From: Loxodes magnus
Lineage: Eukaryota > Ciliophora > Karyorelictea > Loxodida > Loxodidae
Assembly: GCA_946699065.1 (NCBI GenBank)
Contig: CAMPDV010002907.1
Coordinates: 1-64,000, forward strand
Direction: 5' to 3'
DNA length: 64,000 nucleotides
The notes below the pieces were generated by a model that was given only the letters and a program-made list of their open reading frames with translations, searched no databases and was not told the DNA's origin. Position 1 is the stretch's first letter. Each line of letters starts with the position of its first letter. A program made the translations under genes and the position numbers. This document shows, in pieces, positions 23,087-36,347 of this stretch.

Positions 23087-25120
23087 CCTTTAACTTTTAT
23101 AAAGTTTATCTTTTTTGTCTTTTTTCCGTTTTTTATTACTATATATAATTAGTTCCCTTTTAGCAAAGGCATCCTTTTGTCTAAAGTTTTTAATTTAATT
23201 ATTTAAGTTAATATGGATTGAGATAAATCTAGGTTTTTATTTTTCTTTTAGATATAAATCAAGAAATCAATAAACCTATCTCATTATAATCACTTCTAAT
23301 TAGATCAATATTCTCTTTCACATCTTAGTAAAATGCCTTACTAAATGGTATTAAGCAAGCTATTTTCCCTTATATGTTGTAAATATTTTAAAGCCATATC
23401 ATATATGTTTTTAATTAAGAACATAAGCATTTAAAATAAAACCTTGCTAGTTGTTTAAAAAAGACTGAAATTATTTGAGAGATAGAGAAGAATGGATGTA
23501 ATTCAACTAATTTTGCTTCATATTATATAGAAAAAAGAATAAATTCCTTTTCTAAAAAACATAATAATAGCAGAGGAGAGATTTACGAATTGGATACAAT
23601 GGCAACCATCAGTATATTAGCCCTTAACCAAAAATTTTATTATCTAAATCTGATTATTTAATTTCTAAATAAAATCTCTTTCCCTAAAAAAGATTTTTAA
23701 GTAAATAATAATTGAAGATTTATAAGAAAGCATAAACATTGGAAGAGCCATATAAATATTTATATCTTAAAACTTTAAAATACTCTAGTTAAGTCTAAAT
23801 TTCTAGGTTTATAAAATTGAACGATCTCTATTTTAAATAAAGACATTTAATATAAAAAAAGATATAGTAAATGATTTTAGGATTTATAGACTTAAACTAA
23901 TTCAGCACTTTTTATGTAGTTTATCTCGAAACTCGTAAGCTTAAAAACACTTTGAGATTCAAATTCTAATTAAAGTGTTAAAGAAGCTAATTTTTTGTAT
24001 AATGATTGAGTTTAGATATGAATTTGTAAATTAGTTAATCATAAATCATGTGTGGAGAGATTAGAATAATAAGGTACCCTTCTTATTTAGTTGCTTAATA
24101 TCTATAAAAATAATGTAATACATAATAAAATAAATAAAATAAGGACTATAGAAGCTATTTATGATCAAAAGCAAGCAATCTTATACAATCAACTAGTCTA
24201 ATATTTTAGCTTTATCCGCTATATGCTCTAATTTACTTTTCTATAATAGGATTTTGTTTTATTCATACCTTTTTCTCATTTTATTATCTTGATTTCACTT
24301 TATCTTACTATTTTCAGTAATGACTTTCTTTTTTTCTATTTTGCTATTAATGAACTAGCATTAAATATACAGTCTATTATATTGAGTTATCATTAATAAT
24401 CATTATATCATGCTTCTAGCTTTTTCTATTGCATTCTTTCTATTGATTTTCTCCCGAAAATAAGCGACTTTTAACTATTAAAAATTTATTCTAAATTCAT
24501 AGTCTAGTCAAGTTTAAAAGCTTACAAGAAATAATACAAAGAAAATTTGTTTTAAAAGTATTCTAAAAGAAACACTAAATAAAGCATTTAAAGGCAATAA
24601 TTATTGCTCAATAGCATTCAATAAATTGGCTCGCATCTCCTAAAAAATTGATATAGTTAAATAAATGAAAATATGAAAAAGCAAGAAGATATAGAGAATA
24701 AAATCTCTATAATAAAATGCATAAAAAGATATCCTAAAAAGATTTATTCTTCTAAGAATGTCTAATCTAAAGTAAGATTGTATATAAATTGCTTGAATTT
24801 TAACAATAGTGCAACTTCATAAATCTGAATACAAAGATATAAACAAAATAAATGATCCATAAATTTATATCTAATAATACCTGAGAAACTAAGCTCTAAA
24901 ATAATTTAGGACTAAAAAGTAACGAAATTTACAATGTAATAAATTTTTTTGTTTATAACCTTTAATCTTACACTGAACTTTAATTATTTTTCCTGGATAT
25001 AATAAAAATTCTATCTGTTCGAAGATATTAATAAAATAACTTCTATTTCATAATTTTTTAATTTTTTTCTTTCTTCACTTTTTTTTAATTTGATTTAATG
25101 TAAAGTGGATGTTTTGCATT
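23087..25120. other. AT-rich stretch with no supported gene
   Basis: The first 250 bp match the inverted right arm closely; beyond about 23400 the match becomes hard to follow by eye. No gene supported. Confidence 0.45.
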
Positions 25121-25129
25121 TAATAGTAA

Positions 25130-25798
25130 GTAAAGTAAAATACTGAGTTGCAAGTATTTTTTTAAGCTTTGTTCTTGAGTAGAAGATTTTTACTTTCTTT
25201 TGCAGCTATTGTGTTTGTAGAGTGTTAAATACTCTAAGTTATAATGTATATAATTACTTGCCTACTTTAGCTTGTCTACATAATTTTTTGCAGATCTTTT
25301 CAAATTGCTTTGCTATTTGGTTAGGAAATAATAGGAGAAGTAGTGCTAATAATATCTTATTCTCTAAATTTTTATTATAAAGTAAAGAGAGATAAAATAT
25401 TAGTAAGTGAACTAGAAGAAGCTGAAAACTTAGGTAAGTTTCTAGTGTTTACTTGCTGCTTTTATACAATTTTTGCTTTAGCAATTTCAATAATCTTATT
25501 GATAAGAGATTTTTATGTTTCATAAAAATAAAAGAAATATCAGAAAACTAAAGTTTAGCAAGAATTTTTGGAGTAAAGCCAGCAGAATTTAGATATAAGA
25601 AATGAAAGCAATTTATAACGAGAATTAATGATGACTACTAAAGTAACCTAAAGAGATGATTTAATTTTTATAGATAGAACTTAAGATAAAATATCATATG
25701 ATGAGATAAAGTAACCTTAATTTGAATCCCTCTAACTAAGAGAGCAATAAAATTAGAAAAGTGAAGAGAATGAAATAAATCGAAATTTTAAAGACTGA
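25130..25798 (+). pseudogene. 3' fragment of a cysteine-rich surface-protein gene (C-terminal membrane domain only)
   Basis: Reads continuously to the TGA at 25796: ELQVFFQALFLSRRFLLSFA, CQILQVIMYIITCLLQLVYI, FGQEIIGEVVLIISYSLNFY, ENLGKFLVFTCCFYTIFALA, then a charged tail with KVTQRDDLIFIDRTQDKISY. The same order is seen in the three minus-strand paralogues (for example KITKREDQVYIDHTKDKISQ in the 33-36 kb gene), so this is the last four or so membrane helices plus the cytosolic tail. The extracellular part and the first helices are missing; homology starts abruptly near 25130 and no ATG precedes it. The frame is open and the tail well preserved, so the truncation looks recent. Opposite in orientation to its paralogues and located inside the left arm of the inverted duplication. 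Confidence 0.85.
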
Positions 25799-28690
25799 GT
25801 TGAACTTTTTATACTGATTAAAATTTAATTTTTCATTCAAAGCATCTTCTAGATTTGTATTAAATTTTAAAGCAATAAAGTTATTGCATATATATTTTTG
25901 ATTTATTCTAACTAAATTTAACTAAGTAGATTAATTTATAAAATTGCAAATAATTTTAAATTATCTGAGATTTTAGTATATTTATTTAGTTTTTCTCTTA
26001 AAATAGCAGATTAAATTTATACAAATATATTAAATAAATTTTAAAATTATAAATCTAAATTATTTTTTTTGTATCAATTGAGTAAATTTTTAAACTTTTT
26101 CAAGCATAAGAGTCTTATTATAAGGATCACAACTGATTTTCAGGTATTTGTAATAAAATATTTGGCTAAACCTTTTTAAATTAAATTATTTATCTGGAAT
26201 ATTAAATTAATAATTTAGTAATTATTAAAATAATTATCTATTATAGCCTAATTCATATTCAAACTTTATAGTTAGAATTAAGTTTTTAAGATTTTTTAAA
26301 ATTAAAAAATTGAAAAAAAACTTAGTGAAGGATGAATTTCTTCACTATTTCGATAATTTTCTAGCTCACAAATATCTTGCAAATAAAGAAATTAAAATAG
26401 TTTTTATTGCATTACGATAATCCCAAATTTAATAGATTTTTATATTTTAACTTATTAAAATTTTATCATAACAATATTATATAAATATCAAGAAGTTATT
26501 CTATGATAAAAGTTATTTAAAAATTCAAATAATTGATTATAATGCATCCTGTATATTTCTTTTAGAGTTTATACATAATTTGACAATTGACATAGCATCT
26601 TTTTAAAAAAACTATAATTGTTTAGATAATTTACAAAGATGCTTTATTATATAATCTATTATTAAGCATAAATATAAAATATAATGCTAAATTCATTCAA
26701 ATTATTTATAAATCATGCAAGTCTATCTTGATGTTAATAAAAAATTTAAAGCGTATATTAAAGTAGGCTTATATTTCTTTTTGACTAAATTTTTTTTCCA
26801 TAAAATAATAATAAAATTAAAATAAAGAAAAATAAAAAAGCTAGATTATACCTTCTTCTTGAAAAATAGTAGGAAATATTAATAGTTTGCTACAATATTT
26901 TTAATTTAATAATTGAAATAAGAATTTAGATAAATGATATTAATAAAATAAAATTTTAAAATTGGAAAGTTAGCAATACATAATTAAATTATTTTACTAT
27001 TCTTAAGAAATTAATTTTGCCAACAAGTTATGAAATTATTTATGAGATTAAAGAATGAGAGTTTAAATTTAAACATAAGTAGATATTTATCTTAATATAC
27101 CAAGAATCTAAATTAAAGAAAGCTATTTTAATATTTAGTGAATATTATAATATTCAGATAAATAAAATTTACTATAACAACTGATTAAAGGTTGCTAACT
27201 AAATAAAATAAATATTTAAATTATTATTTTTACATAAATTTACTTAGGTAAACTTAATTTTCTAAATTTACAATTTTTGTTAGAATAGAAAGAGACAAAT
27301 AAAAAATAGAAATATAAGCATAAAAAAGAAGTCATTTTTTATAATTTTAATTTAAAAATTAAAAAATAAAAAAAAACTTATATTAGCAAGTTATAGAGGC
27401 AAGTGGAAAAATATTTTAGTTGGAAGATAGTATTTTATAAAATATATTTGAAAATTGTTGAAAATCGAAGATCGAAGAAAATTTAAAAATATAGGCAAAT
27501 GAGCTACTTTAAAAAATTGCTAAAGCAGATTGACATTAAATATATATTGGAAATTTAGAAACAAACCATAAAGGGAGAAAACTGCATAAATAGCATAATA
27601 ACAAAAACTTTAAATAAAAAATAGAATTTTTTAAATTAAAAGGAATTAAAGCATAAAAAGAAAATTTTATTATTTTAGCAACTATTCTGATTTACACCAC
27701 AATAAATTCATAAGGAAAGTAACCTAAAGTTAAAAATAGTTTAATAATTTTTTTAGCGCTAACTTAAATGGAAAGTGTGTAATCCTAATTTATTTTATTT
27801 CTTTAAGATTTAATAAGCTTATTAGATTAAAATAATTTTTAAGAGAGATTTTGATTATCTTTTCAATAATCAAATGAGATTGGATTGTAGTGGATCATAG
27901 AAATTATAAATTTATTAATTAAAGTAAAAAATATAAATCTATTTATTTTATTTTATAAGTTATGATGGAAAATTAAAATATATAAATTCTGGTTAAAGTA
28001 AGAGGTAAGCTAGAAAAATGTAAAAGCTTTATCTAGATGCTTATAATTTTTTAAATAAAGATATCTACAATAATTATTTTTATTTGTTTAATTAAAAAAA
28101 TTAGAAAAAATCTGAGACTAAATAAGAGAAATAAATAATTCTTTTATCAAAATATAAGAAATATATTAAATTCCTTTCTTAGGTTTATGTAAATAACTTA
28201 AATAAATTTAATTATTTTTTTATTTATCTTTATGTAATAATCATTTAGATAATTCAAAGCTAATAATGCTATGCAATCATTTAGCTTTAGTCTTGAGTTT
28301 ATTATTATAAAAAGTTTTTACCTTAATTATTTAAGCTTATATTTTGTGATTTTTCTAAAAAGCATACTTAATAACATTTTTTAAATTAAAAAAATATAAG
28401 AAAAAAATTAAAAATGTTAATAATTTTAGATAAAGATATAAAATACTAATTTACTATTTTTTAATTCCTTTAAAATCTATATATGTGCTTAATTTAAATT
28501 AAGTTACTTCAATATCATACATTAATATTAATCTAATGAATGTATTATCTTAAAGTAAAGTCATAATCTTTTTAATTAATTATTTTTAGGTAAATATGAA
28601 GATAAATAGATTTTTATAGTTGTATATAAAATAAAAAATAGTACTAACTAGCTTTTATTTGAAAGTATTCATATAAATTTAATACTCTAA
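25799..28690. other. AT-rich stretch with no supported gene
   Basis: No coding motif found. The last 140 bp before the tRNA match the right arm of the inverted duplication. Confidence 0.45.
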
Positions 28691-28697
28691 ATTATAA

Positions 28698-28770
28698 GCC
28701 TCTATGGCTCAGTTGGCAGAGCATTCGCTTAGTAAGCGAAAGGTCCGTGGTTCGAGCCCGCGTGGAGGCT
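28698..28770 (+). tRNA. tRNA-Thr (anticodon AGT)
   Basis: A 73-nt cloverleaf: acceptor GCCTCTA pairs with TGGAGGC (one G-T), D arm GCTC...GAGC, anticodon stem TTCGC/GCGAA with loop TTAGTAA giving AGT, T arm CGTGG-TTCGAGC-CCGCG, discriminator T. Intronless, followed directly by a T run as pol III terminator. Internal A box (TGGCTCAGTTGG) and B box (GGTTCGAGCCC) are intact. An identical copy lies at 58155-58227 on the minus strand. Confidence 0.97.
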
Positions 28771-28817
28771 TTTTCAGTCTTATTATTTAATAATAAGTAA
28801 ACTAAAAATATAAAAAA

Positions 28818-28891
28818 CGCCACCGGGTGGACTTGAACCACCGACCTTTTGGTTAACAGCCAAACGCTCTAACCTATTGAGCTACGGAGGC
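28818..28891 (-). tRNA. tRNA-Asn (anticodon GTT)
   Basis: A 74-nt cloverleaf on the minus strand: acceptor GCCTCCG with CGGTGGC (one T-T mismatch), D arm GCTC...GAGC, anticodon stem TTTGG/CCAAA with loop CTGTTAA giving GTT, T arm GGTGG-TTCAAGT-CCACC. A T6 terminator follows. It faces the tRNA-Thr gene with 47 bp between their 3' ends. No partner exists beside the second tRNA-Thr, so it lies just outside the inverted duplication. Confidence 0.95.
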
Positions 28892-31800
28892 TCTTATTAA
28901 TTCATGTTTCTTTACAATTAATATATAATTCAAAAAATAATTGAATAATAATAAGGAAAAATTGTGATGAGACTTATATAATAACTTTGCTCTTGAATAT
29001 TAACTTAATATACATTTATAGTAAAAATTAAATATTAATAATATACTTTTATTTTTGGTCCATTTTATTGAAATTTTATACAAAAAACTTAAACTTAAGG
29101 TTTTAAGTTTCTCGCTTAATTCTATCATATTTTAGTAGAAAAATACATAATATAGCTTATTTTAATATACTACCTATATAAAATTATTGAAATTTAAGCA
29201 TGTCTAAACCAACTTCTTAATCTTTCTTTATATAAGAAAAATTGATAAAGTGCTTTAATAATCTTTAGTTAGAAATAAATATTTTGATAAATTTATTATT
29301 TAAATCTCAAAAAATAAAAGAAGCATTCTATTGCAAGAAAATTATGACACTAGTTCTTATCTTACAATCTCTTTTTTAGTTAAATATATAATAATTTTCA
29401 CTAATTATTTAAACCGTTAAAGACTAAATCAATGAGAGATTGTATTTATAAATATCATAGAATTTAGTAATAAGCGAAAACTTAATTTTACTTACTAATA
29501 ATTTAGTAAAATTTACACTTGAATAATTAAAAAACCTTAATACTAAATTTAATAGATTATCTAAATAAATAATTATAATACTTTAATAAATCAACTTAAA
29601 TTAGAATACTCTAATATTAAGTTATCTATAAACTATTTTAATGTTTAGAACGAAATATTGAAGCAAGAACTTGATATCATTATAATAATTTTTTAATTTG
29701 AAATGGTAGATAAAGAATAAAGAATTAAAAATATATAAATCTAATAGATATTTAGTTTTTTATAACTTTATTTCCTTTATGTATCATTACTATGCTGGAA
29801 ATGTAGTTAAACCTTATGCTCTTTAATTTAAGGATTTAATTAATAAAAAATCTATATAAAAGCTTTTACCTTCAGTTATTTGTTTGAATTTAATTATAGT
29901 TTCAATCTTTAGTTTTTAAACTTTTTGCTTTTACTTTTTCTAAAAGAATAATTGCTAAAATTGTGCTATTTAAATAATAATTAGTAAACTAAAAAACTTG
30001 ATAAATAAATGTATAAGAATAGTAATAGCCAAATTTTAAGAGAAATGCATTTTTTAGTCCCAGATTCAATGAAATGCTATGTTGAAGAAAGGGTATTTAT
30101 CCTTTTTCTTTTGAGATTAAACATAAGAAAATAAAAATAAATAAATAAATAAATAAAAATATAGATATAGGATTTAAATTAAAGTACATGGGCTAAGACA
30201 AATAATTAAATACGATGGGATCTAATTACTATTAATGATAAAGGAAGAAAACAATTATAAGCTAAATTAAATAAAAATTTTTAATTATAATTAAAATTAT
30301 TATAAATTCTCATCTAAATAGCAAAATTATATATAGTGTGATGTAAAACACTTATAGCTTAATCCAATTATATAATTGATGGAATGGAGATTGTTATATA
30401 ATTTATAACATCTATTTAATAATTTTTTTTCTAATTGTGATTTTTTCTCTTATAATGATAGCTTAGCATAAGTTTTAGATTTAGAATAAGATATAAATAA
30501 AAGGATTGAAGTAGTAAACTATAATTAAATAAATAGCTGTAATATAATTATCTAATATTAGAAAAATAATAATAATACTAAATTAAAAGATAGTAACTTA
30601 GACTGCTAAAGATAGCTATCTATATCTAATTATTCTTTTATTATTTTTTATAAAACTAATTATGAAATTAATTCTTAGTTATATTGCTTGCTTATATATT
30701 AGTTATTTATATATATAATTTAATTTAGATAAAGCAAATATACTTATTAATATGGTTATCATAACTAATGATACTACATTTATCAATATAAATCCTAAAT
30801 ACATATAATTAATTACCAAGATAGTTACTGAGATAACTTTATAAATTCAGTTAACTAAAGAATTTAAGATTATAATCAAATAACTATAGAAAGATGAAGA
30901 ATTAATTAAATCTCATATTATCACATTATTACTATTAATGCTTTTTTAAAAGAAGTTAGAATGTTCTTAAGTTTTTCTCTAATCTTTCTTTAGTTTTGAG
31001 TAAACTTTTTAGATAATTAAGTTAAAATAATATAACTTGAATCAGAACATTATACCAATAAAACTCTGAAAATTGATAGTATATAGTTGAGTATAAGCAA
31101 AATTATAATGCTTTAACATATTTTAGTTAGACTTCTTTTTATTATTTAATTTGAAAGCTTATAACTATTTTAGCTTTTGTAGCACATAATTTTCGTATAT
31201 TTGACTAAATATGAATGATTATTACAAAACTATTACTATGATATAAATTAACTTCATTATTAAGCTGAAAGAAATACCTTACTTATTAAACTTCTTTTAT
31301 TAATAAATTATTAAATACAGAGATAGCATTATTTAGTTTATAATAATTTAAGCTAAGCACATAAACTAAAATTGAATATATCTTTATATGAATTATATTG
31401 CTTTATCTATAATTAAATTAAATGGTTAAAGTAAGGATAGTAGTAGTTAAAAATTAAACAAAATGAAATAAATAAAGTTATTTCCTAAGATTTAGTATTA
31501 ATTAAAGTAAGCTTATTATAAATAAAGCATTATTATATTTAAGTTTAATAATGCTTTTAGAAATACAATTGAAACATAAACATTTTTATTGTATAAGATC
31601 AATTTAAATTTAATGCTTTCGTTTATTATATGAATATTATATTTATCTTTAATAAAAATGCATTTAAGTTTTAGGAACTTTCTAAGTATTTTATCTAATT
31701 CTTTTTAAGTTATTTTATACTAAAATATTAGTCTAAGCATAAACAGCTCCTTAAATTAGTAAAAGAAACATAATTTTAAAGGAAATGCCAAAAGGAATGA

Positions 31801-33277
31801 AGACATTAAGAATGCTTATTTGTAAAATTTAATGTTTATATCAGATTATATATTTTCCTCTTTTTCCAAATTAACTAAAGCTTTGATAATGTAATTAATA
31901 ATTATAAAAGAACTTTCTTTTTACTAGATTCTTTATTAATAGATGTTTACTTAATTATATTAAAAGCAGCTTTATATTTTATAAATCTTTCACTTTAATA
32001 AAAAAATTTAATTTTATATATCTAACCTTCTTATTCTACAATTATAACGTTTCAATCATTTGTTTAATGAAGTTCTTTTATTTTTTAGTTGCAAGCTTTA
32101 GCTTGCTATTTAATATACCTTTATTATAATTTATTAGATTTTGACAATTTAATCACATAGTTGTATCTTATAGGATAAGCTTGATATTAAATCAATTTTT
32201 ATAGAATTAAAGATCTTAACTATCTTCAAATTATATTTGATTACATTTAGAATTTTATACAATTATTTGCTCCTTTTAATTTTAAGAAAATATAGCCTTG
32301 TTTATGAGACAAGCAATCTCTTAGTAATTTAAATGATTTTATCCAATTAGCCTACTATTAAGTTATTTAGTTGTTTAATTATATAAATAAGGAATCAAAA
32401 TAGCAATCAAAGCTATTAAGTAATTTAGGTATAAGATACAAATATTTTTAGATGGGATTTATTTAGCGAAACAAAGTGAACATATGATATATCTATTAAA
32501 GATAGTTGCTAGGGTCAAATTACTAACCATATAATCACTTAAGTTTTAGGAATAATTGCAAAATCCTTAAATCCAAATGTTTTAAAGCTTTGTATAAATA
32601 GAAGCCTATTATCTACTATACTTATTAAATACTTAGAATAAGCTTAAAAGTTAGGAATAATTAAATCTCTAGTAAATAAATAATAAAGTAGATAGATTAT
32701 ATATAAAGCTTAAATTATCTAGATCTTTTATTAAATAATAAATAATTTACCTCTACTAAGCAAAAGTTATCTGGTATATATGGCTTTATATTTATAGTGA
32801 GATATAAGCTTATTATTATTTAAAATTATTTCTCTTAATTTTATTACTTTTGGTTTACAATTCTTAATATAGAATCTTAAAAGAATTTTACAGTCTACAT
32901 CAGTAAGAAGATTTAGTTGCTTCTTATTATTCTTAGATGTAAAACTTAGTTGATTATTTATAGAAATTCTATTAACTTAAATCTATTCTTTTAATATAAT
33001 TTCCAGTTAGATTTCTTTATCTATTTTAGACATATAATTAAAAAGAGTACGAAAATTGAGAGTTAATTAAGAAAATGTATATATATAATGGATTTAAGAT
33101 AAATCTGATTCAAATTAATTAAAATATAGAGAAAGTTATTAAACTATCTTTGCTTTATATCCAATTTTAGTAATATAAGCTAAAATTAAAAATAGCTAAG
33201 CTTAGCCAATAAGCTATTCTTTTATTTAAAAACTTTTAATTATTCTTAATTCTTAGTAAATTGTAAAATGTCTAATT
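28892..33277. other. AT-rich stretch with no supported gene
   Basis: 4.4 kb with simple runs (AAAT repeats near 30140) and no recognisable coding, RNA or repeat feature. Confidence 0.45.
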
Positions 33278-36200
33278 TCATCCTTTTAATCTCAATCTGA
33301 TTCTTCTCTTTGCTTTTCTATTTTGTTTACTTTCTTCTTTATCATGATTAAAATAAAGATAATTTATCTCATCTTATGATATTTTATCTTTAGTATGATC
33401 TATATAAACTTAATCTTCTCTTTTGGTGATTTTACTAGTTATCATTTGTTACAACTAATTTTAACTTTTTGCATCTTATTTCTATTAGTTTTACTCTATA
33501 ACTTCTTATTAAACTTTCCTTTTCTTTTATTTGCTTAACTTTCATTAATTATAAAGATCTCTTATTAATCAAATTATCGAAATTCATACAGCAAAGATTG
33601 AGTAAAAGCAACAAATAAACACTAGAAACTTACCTAAGTTTTCGGCTTCTTAAAGTTTTTCATGTTTTAATGCTTTAGCACTATTAGCTCTATAGTAGAA
33701 GTTGAAGAAATAGATTATTATAAGTACTGATTCTCCTATTATTTCCTAACCAAATAACAAAGTACTTTAAAAAGGCCTACAAATTATCAAGTAAAAAAGC
33801 TAAAACAGACAAGAAAATAGACAGATTATAACTTAGAGTATTTAACACTCTACAAGCACAACAGCTGCAAAAGAAAGTAAAAATCTTCTACTCAAGAACA
33901 AAGCTTAAAAAACTACTTGTAACTTAGTATTTTACTTGATATACTCAAAGTATATCACATACTTTTCTTTCATCTCTTCTAACTCTTTGTTCACTTATTC
34001 CTAATTACTAATCTCTTATTTAAATTTATAATATTTTATGCATATTTGATAGCTTTAGAAAATATAATATAGTTGAATGTTCTAAATTAAAAACTTACTA
34101 AAATAACTACAGCAAGGAAAGAATTAAAGCCAGTATACCAATCATTTATACTAAAGTGATATAACTATAACATAACTGCATTTGTAATTTGAATATATTT
34201 TAAGTTATATATCATTGAAATATACTTTTTGTTTGTTAATTTGCTTCTCAATTTTTCTATTTTACCTTTCCATTTTAATCTTCATATTACAATAAGTATA
34301 AAATCCATTAAATAAAGTATTACTAAAATGAACAAACTACTTATTAGATTAGCTATTAAGGTATAACTCTAAAAATTCATTAAAATGTAAATTTCTTAAT
34401 TTACTTCTAGTTTCTTAGAATCTAAATCAAAATTTAGAAAGTCATTGTTATTTATTCCTGACATAAGTTCGTTATTTCTAAAGTTAATGTAATAATATGC
34501 TTTTATATTGTCTGTTCTTTTAACATCTACAAAAGCATTCATTAAAATAAGCTAAGTAATAAGAACTGCTGATAAAAATTAAGCTTAGCTCGATGAAATT
34601 TAAAATATACTAATAGTAGAAGAAACAGTGACTATAGCTAATCCAGCAAAATTTGCATAAATTTGTATTTAAGTTATTAGATTTGTATTTTAAATAAACT
34701 ATTCTTCTTAAGTAGATATATTAAAGTCGTCTAGGCTGTTATAAGGATTTAAGTTATCATCATTTTAATTTTCATTAGGGAATACTTCTACACAACTTCC
34801 GTCATACAAAACATATCCTTCAACACATTATGTGCAATATTGTCCATGCTCTTCACATCTTTCACACTTATCAATTTATTCACTACACTACTTACATTAT
34901 AAATCATTTTAAGTTAAAAAATACTCATCTGAAATACATTTTTTATAACTCTTATTTATATCACATCTCTCGCAATTTTATATCACTTCACTACAAAGTT
35001 TACATACTCCATCTTAATCGTAATCTTATTCTGTCTCTATACAGCTCTATTCACAATAATTATTTGTTAACTTCAATAAAATACTTTCGCACTTGTAACA
35101 TTATTTTCCATCTTAAGAACACTCTGAACAATTATAAAGAGTTTCTTAACATTATATGCATTATGATGATTAAAGAAAATACCTAACTTTACATTGCAAG
35201 CATTCTGTATCATTACATTTTAAACAAAAGCTAAATTACTTATCACAAGGTAAACAAATATCATCTTAATCAGAATCTTACTCCGAAGCTATACAATGAC
35301 CTTAGCATGTCTAGTTGGTAAGTTTTTTATCTTAAAAACATGAAAGACATGTTTGATTGTTACAAGTAGCGCAAAATTAGTTATAGGAAGTACATGAAAT
35401 ACAAGAATTACCATATTTGTATGAGGAATTAAAGCATTTGTAACAGATATCTCCAGATTAGGAGCATTCTTCACAAAAGGGAATAGTCACATTGCAAGAT
35501 TCACAATAATTATCCAAATCTTCATCTTGTTGGGTAGAAGGACAAGTTTAAGAACAAACTAAATCCAAAGAAAGCTTATAGTAACAAGTACAAGAATCGT
35601 TTAAGTAGCTTCAACTATCTAAGCACTACAAACAGTTATTAGCCCTATTTCCATAACATTTTGTACAGTTTGATTCACATGAAAGGGGAATAGAAAGAGA
35701 GATAAAACCTTAATTGGGCTAATTGAAAATAGTTTAAAGCTCAATTAATTTTAAAGCATAATTTTTATAATATTTATGAGAGTATATATACCCTCTATAT
35801 TTTAAATTTGGCATAATTTAAAAAATATTTATTCTCTAATCAAAATCTATTCAGGTTGCATTTTGACTTGAATTTGCTACGAGTACATTATTGAGTTAAG
35901 AGTGAGTTATAGCAAAGAAAATTTATCCATCTTAAGTTAGAGAAAATCCAACGAAAACTCAAATATCATTTATTAAACTGACTTTTATATCATAGGATTA
36001 TGCAGTAATGCTTAAATTTATTATAGCAGTGAAGTAGTTTTTTAGTTAAAAGAATCTTAAGATAAAGCTAACCTAAAAAAATGACTTTAATTCATTCAAA
36101 TTTGACTATAAACTCCTAAATTATTTTTTGGTTGTTAGTTTTAATCAAATTTAATTCAAGCTGTAATGCTCATTTAAGTTTGATTTGAAGGATCATATCC

Positions 36201-36347
36201 ATAATCTTTAAATTTTTTGAATTAACTGCTCTAGTTTCCTGTATAAAATGTAGGTTAATTTGGAACTTGAATGTAGAAAAAATCCTGATTAGCCAAAGAA
36301 ATAGAAAATATCAAAATGCTGAGCATAAGGTGCTTTTCCATTTTCAT
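33278..36347 (-). CDS. Large cysteine-rich multi-pass surface protein, paralogue 1 (one frame break)
   Basis: Starts MKMEKHLMLSILIFSISLAN, a signal peptide. Next comes a concanavalin/LamG-like domain (MSITAWIKFDQ, INDIWVFVGFSLTQDGQIFF), then CxxC furin/growth-factor-receptor-like repeats, then about six membrane helices (SYTLIANLIS, RRFLLSFAAVVLVECQ, EIIGESVLIIIYFFNF, FVFICCFY-type) and a charged cytosolic tail ending at TGA 33278. A 17-nt phase-0 intron lies at 34082-34098. Frame arithmetic needs one extra base: near 36105 the lectin domain slips by one base between NNLGVY and SNLNELKSFFQ. This is a single-base loss, real or from assembly. One TGA (near 34289) sits where paralogue 2 has Gly. 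Probably a cell-surface receptor or adhesin. Confidence 0.85.
34082..34098 (-). other. Mini-intron, 17 nt
   Basis: On the minus strand GTAAGTTTTTAATTTAG, between AVVIL and NIQLYYIF. Phase 0. The same 17 bases occur at the same place in paralogue 2, and a 20-nt version in paralogue 3. Confidence 0.9.

Larger units (their letters stand above)
20928..28770. repeat. Left arm of a large inverted duplication
   Basis: This segment is repeated in reverse orientation at 58155-64000. Matching landmarks in order: the pseudokinase 5' flank, the whole pseudokinase gene, its 3' flank (23100-23330 against 61560-61830 inverted) and the 140 bp before the tRNA-Thr gene plus the tRNA itself. Homology ends at the tRNA 3' end: the bases after 28770 do not match those beyond 58155. 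The left arm is about 2 kb longer than the right, partly because of a surface-protein gene fragment at 25.1-25.8 kb that I could not find in the right arm. The true left boundary is unknown because the right arm runs off the window. Confidence 0.85.

Noticed and set aside
33620-33640. GTAAGTTTCTAG in the surface-protein gene as a 12-nt intron
   Set aside because: All paralogues read through it in frame as Leu-Gly-Lys-Phe-Leu/Gln-Val, and paralogues 2 and 3 lack the AG end.
34830-35186. Plus-strand open frame of 118 codons rich in Tyr, His and Ile
   Set aside because: It is antisense to the Cys-rich repeats of surface-protein paralogue 1; the TAA/TAG glutamine codons and Cys codons of the real gene produce the open complement.
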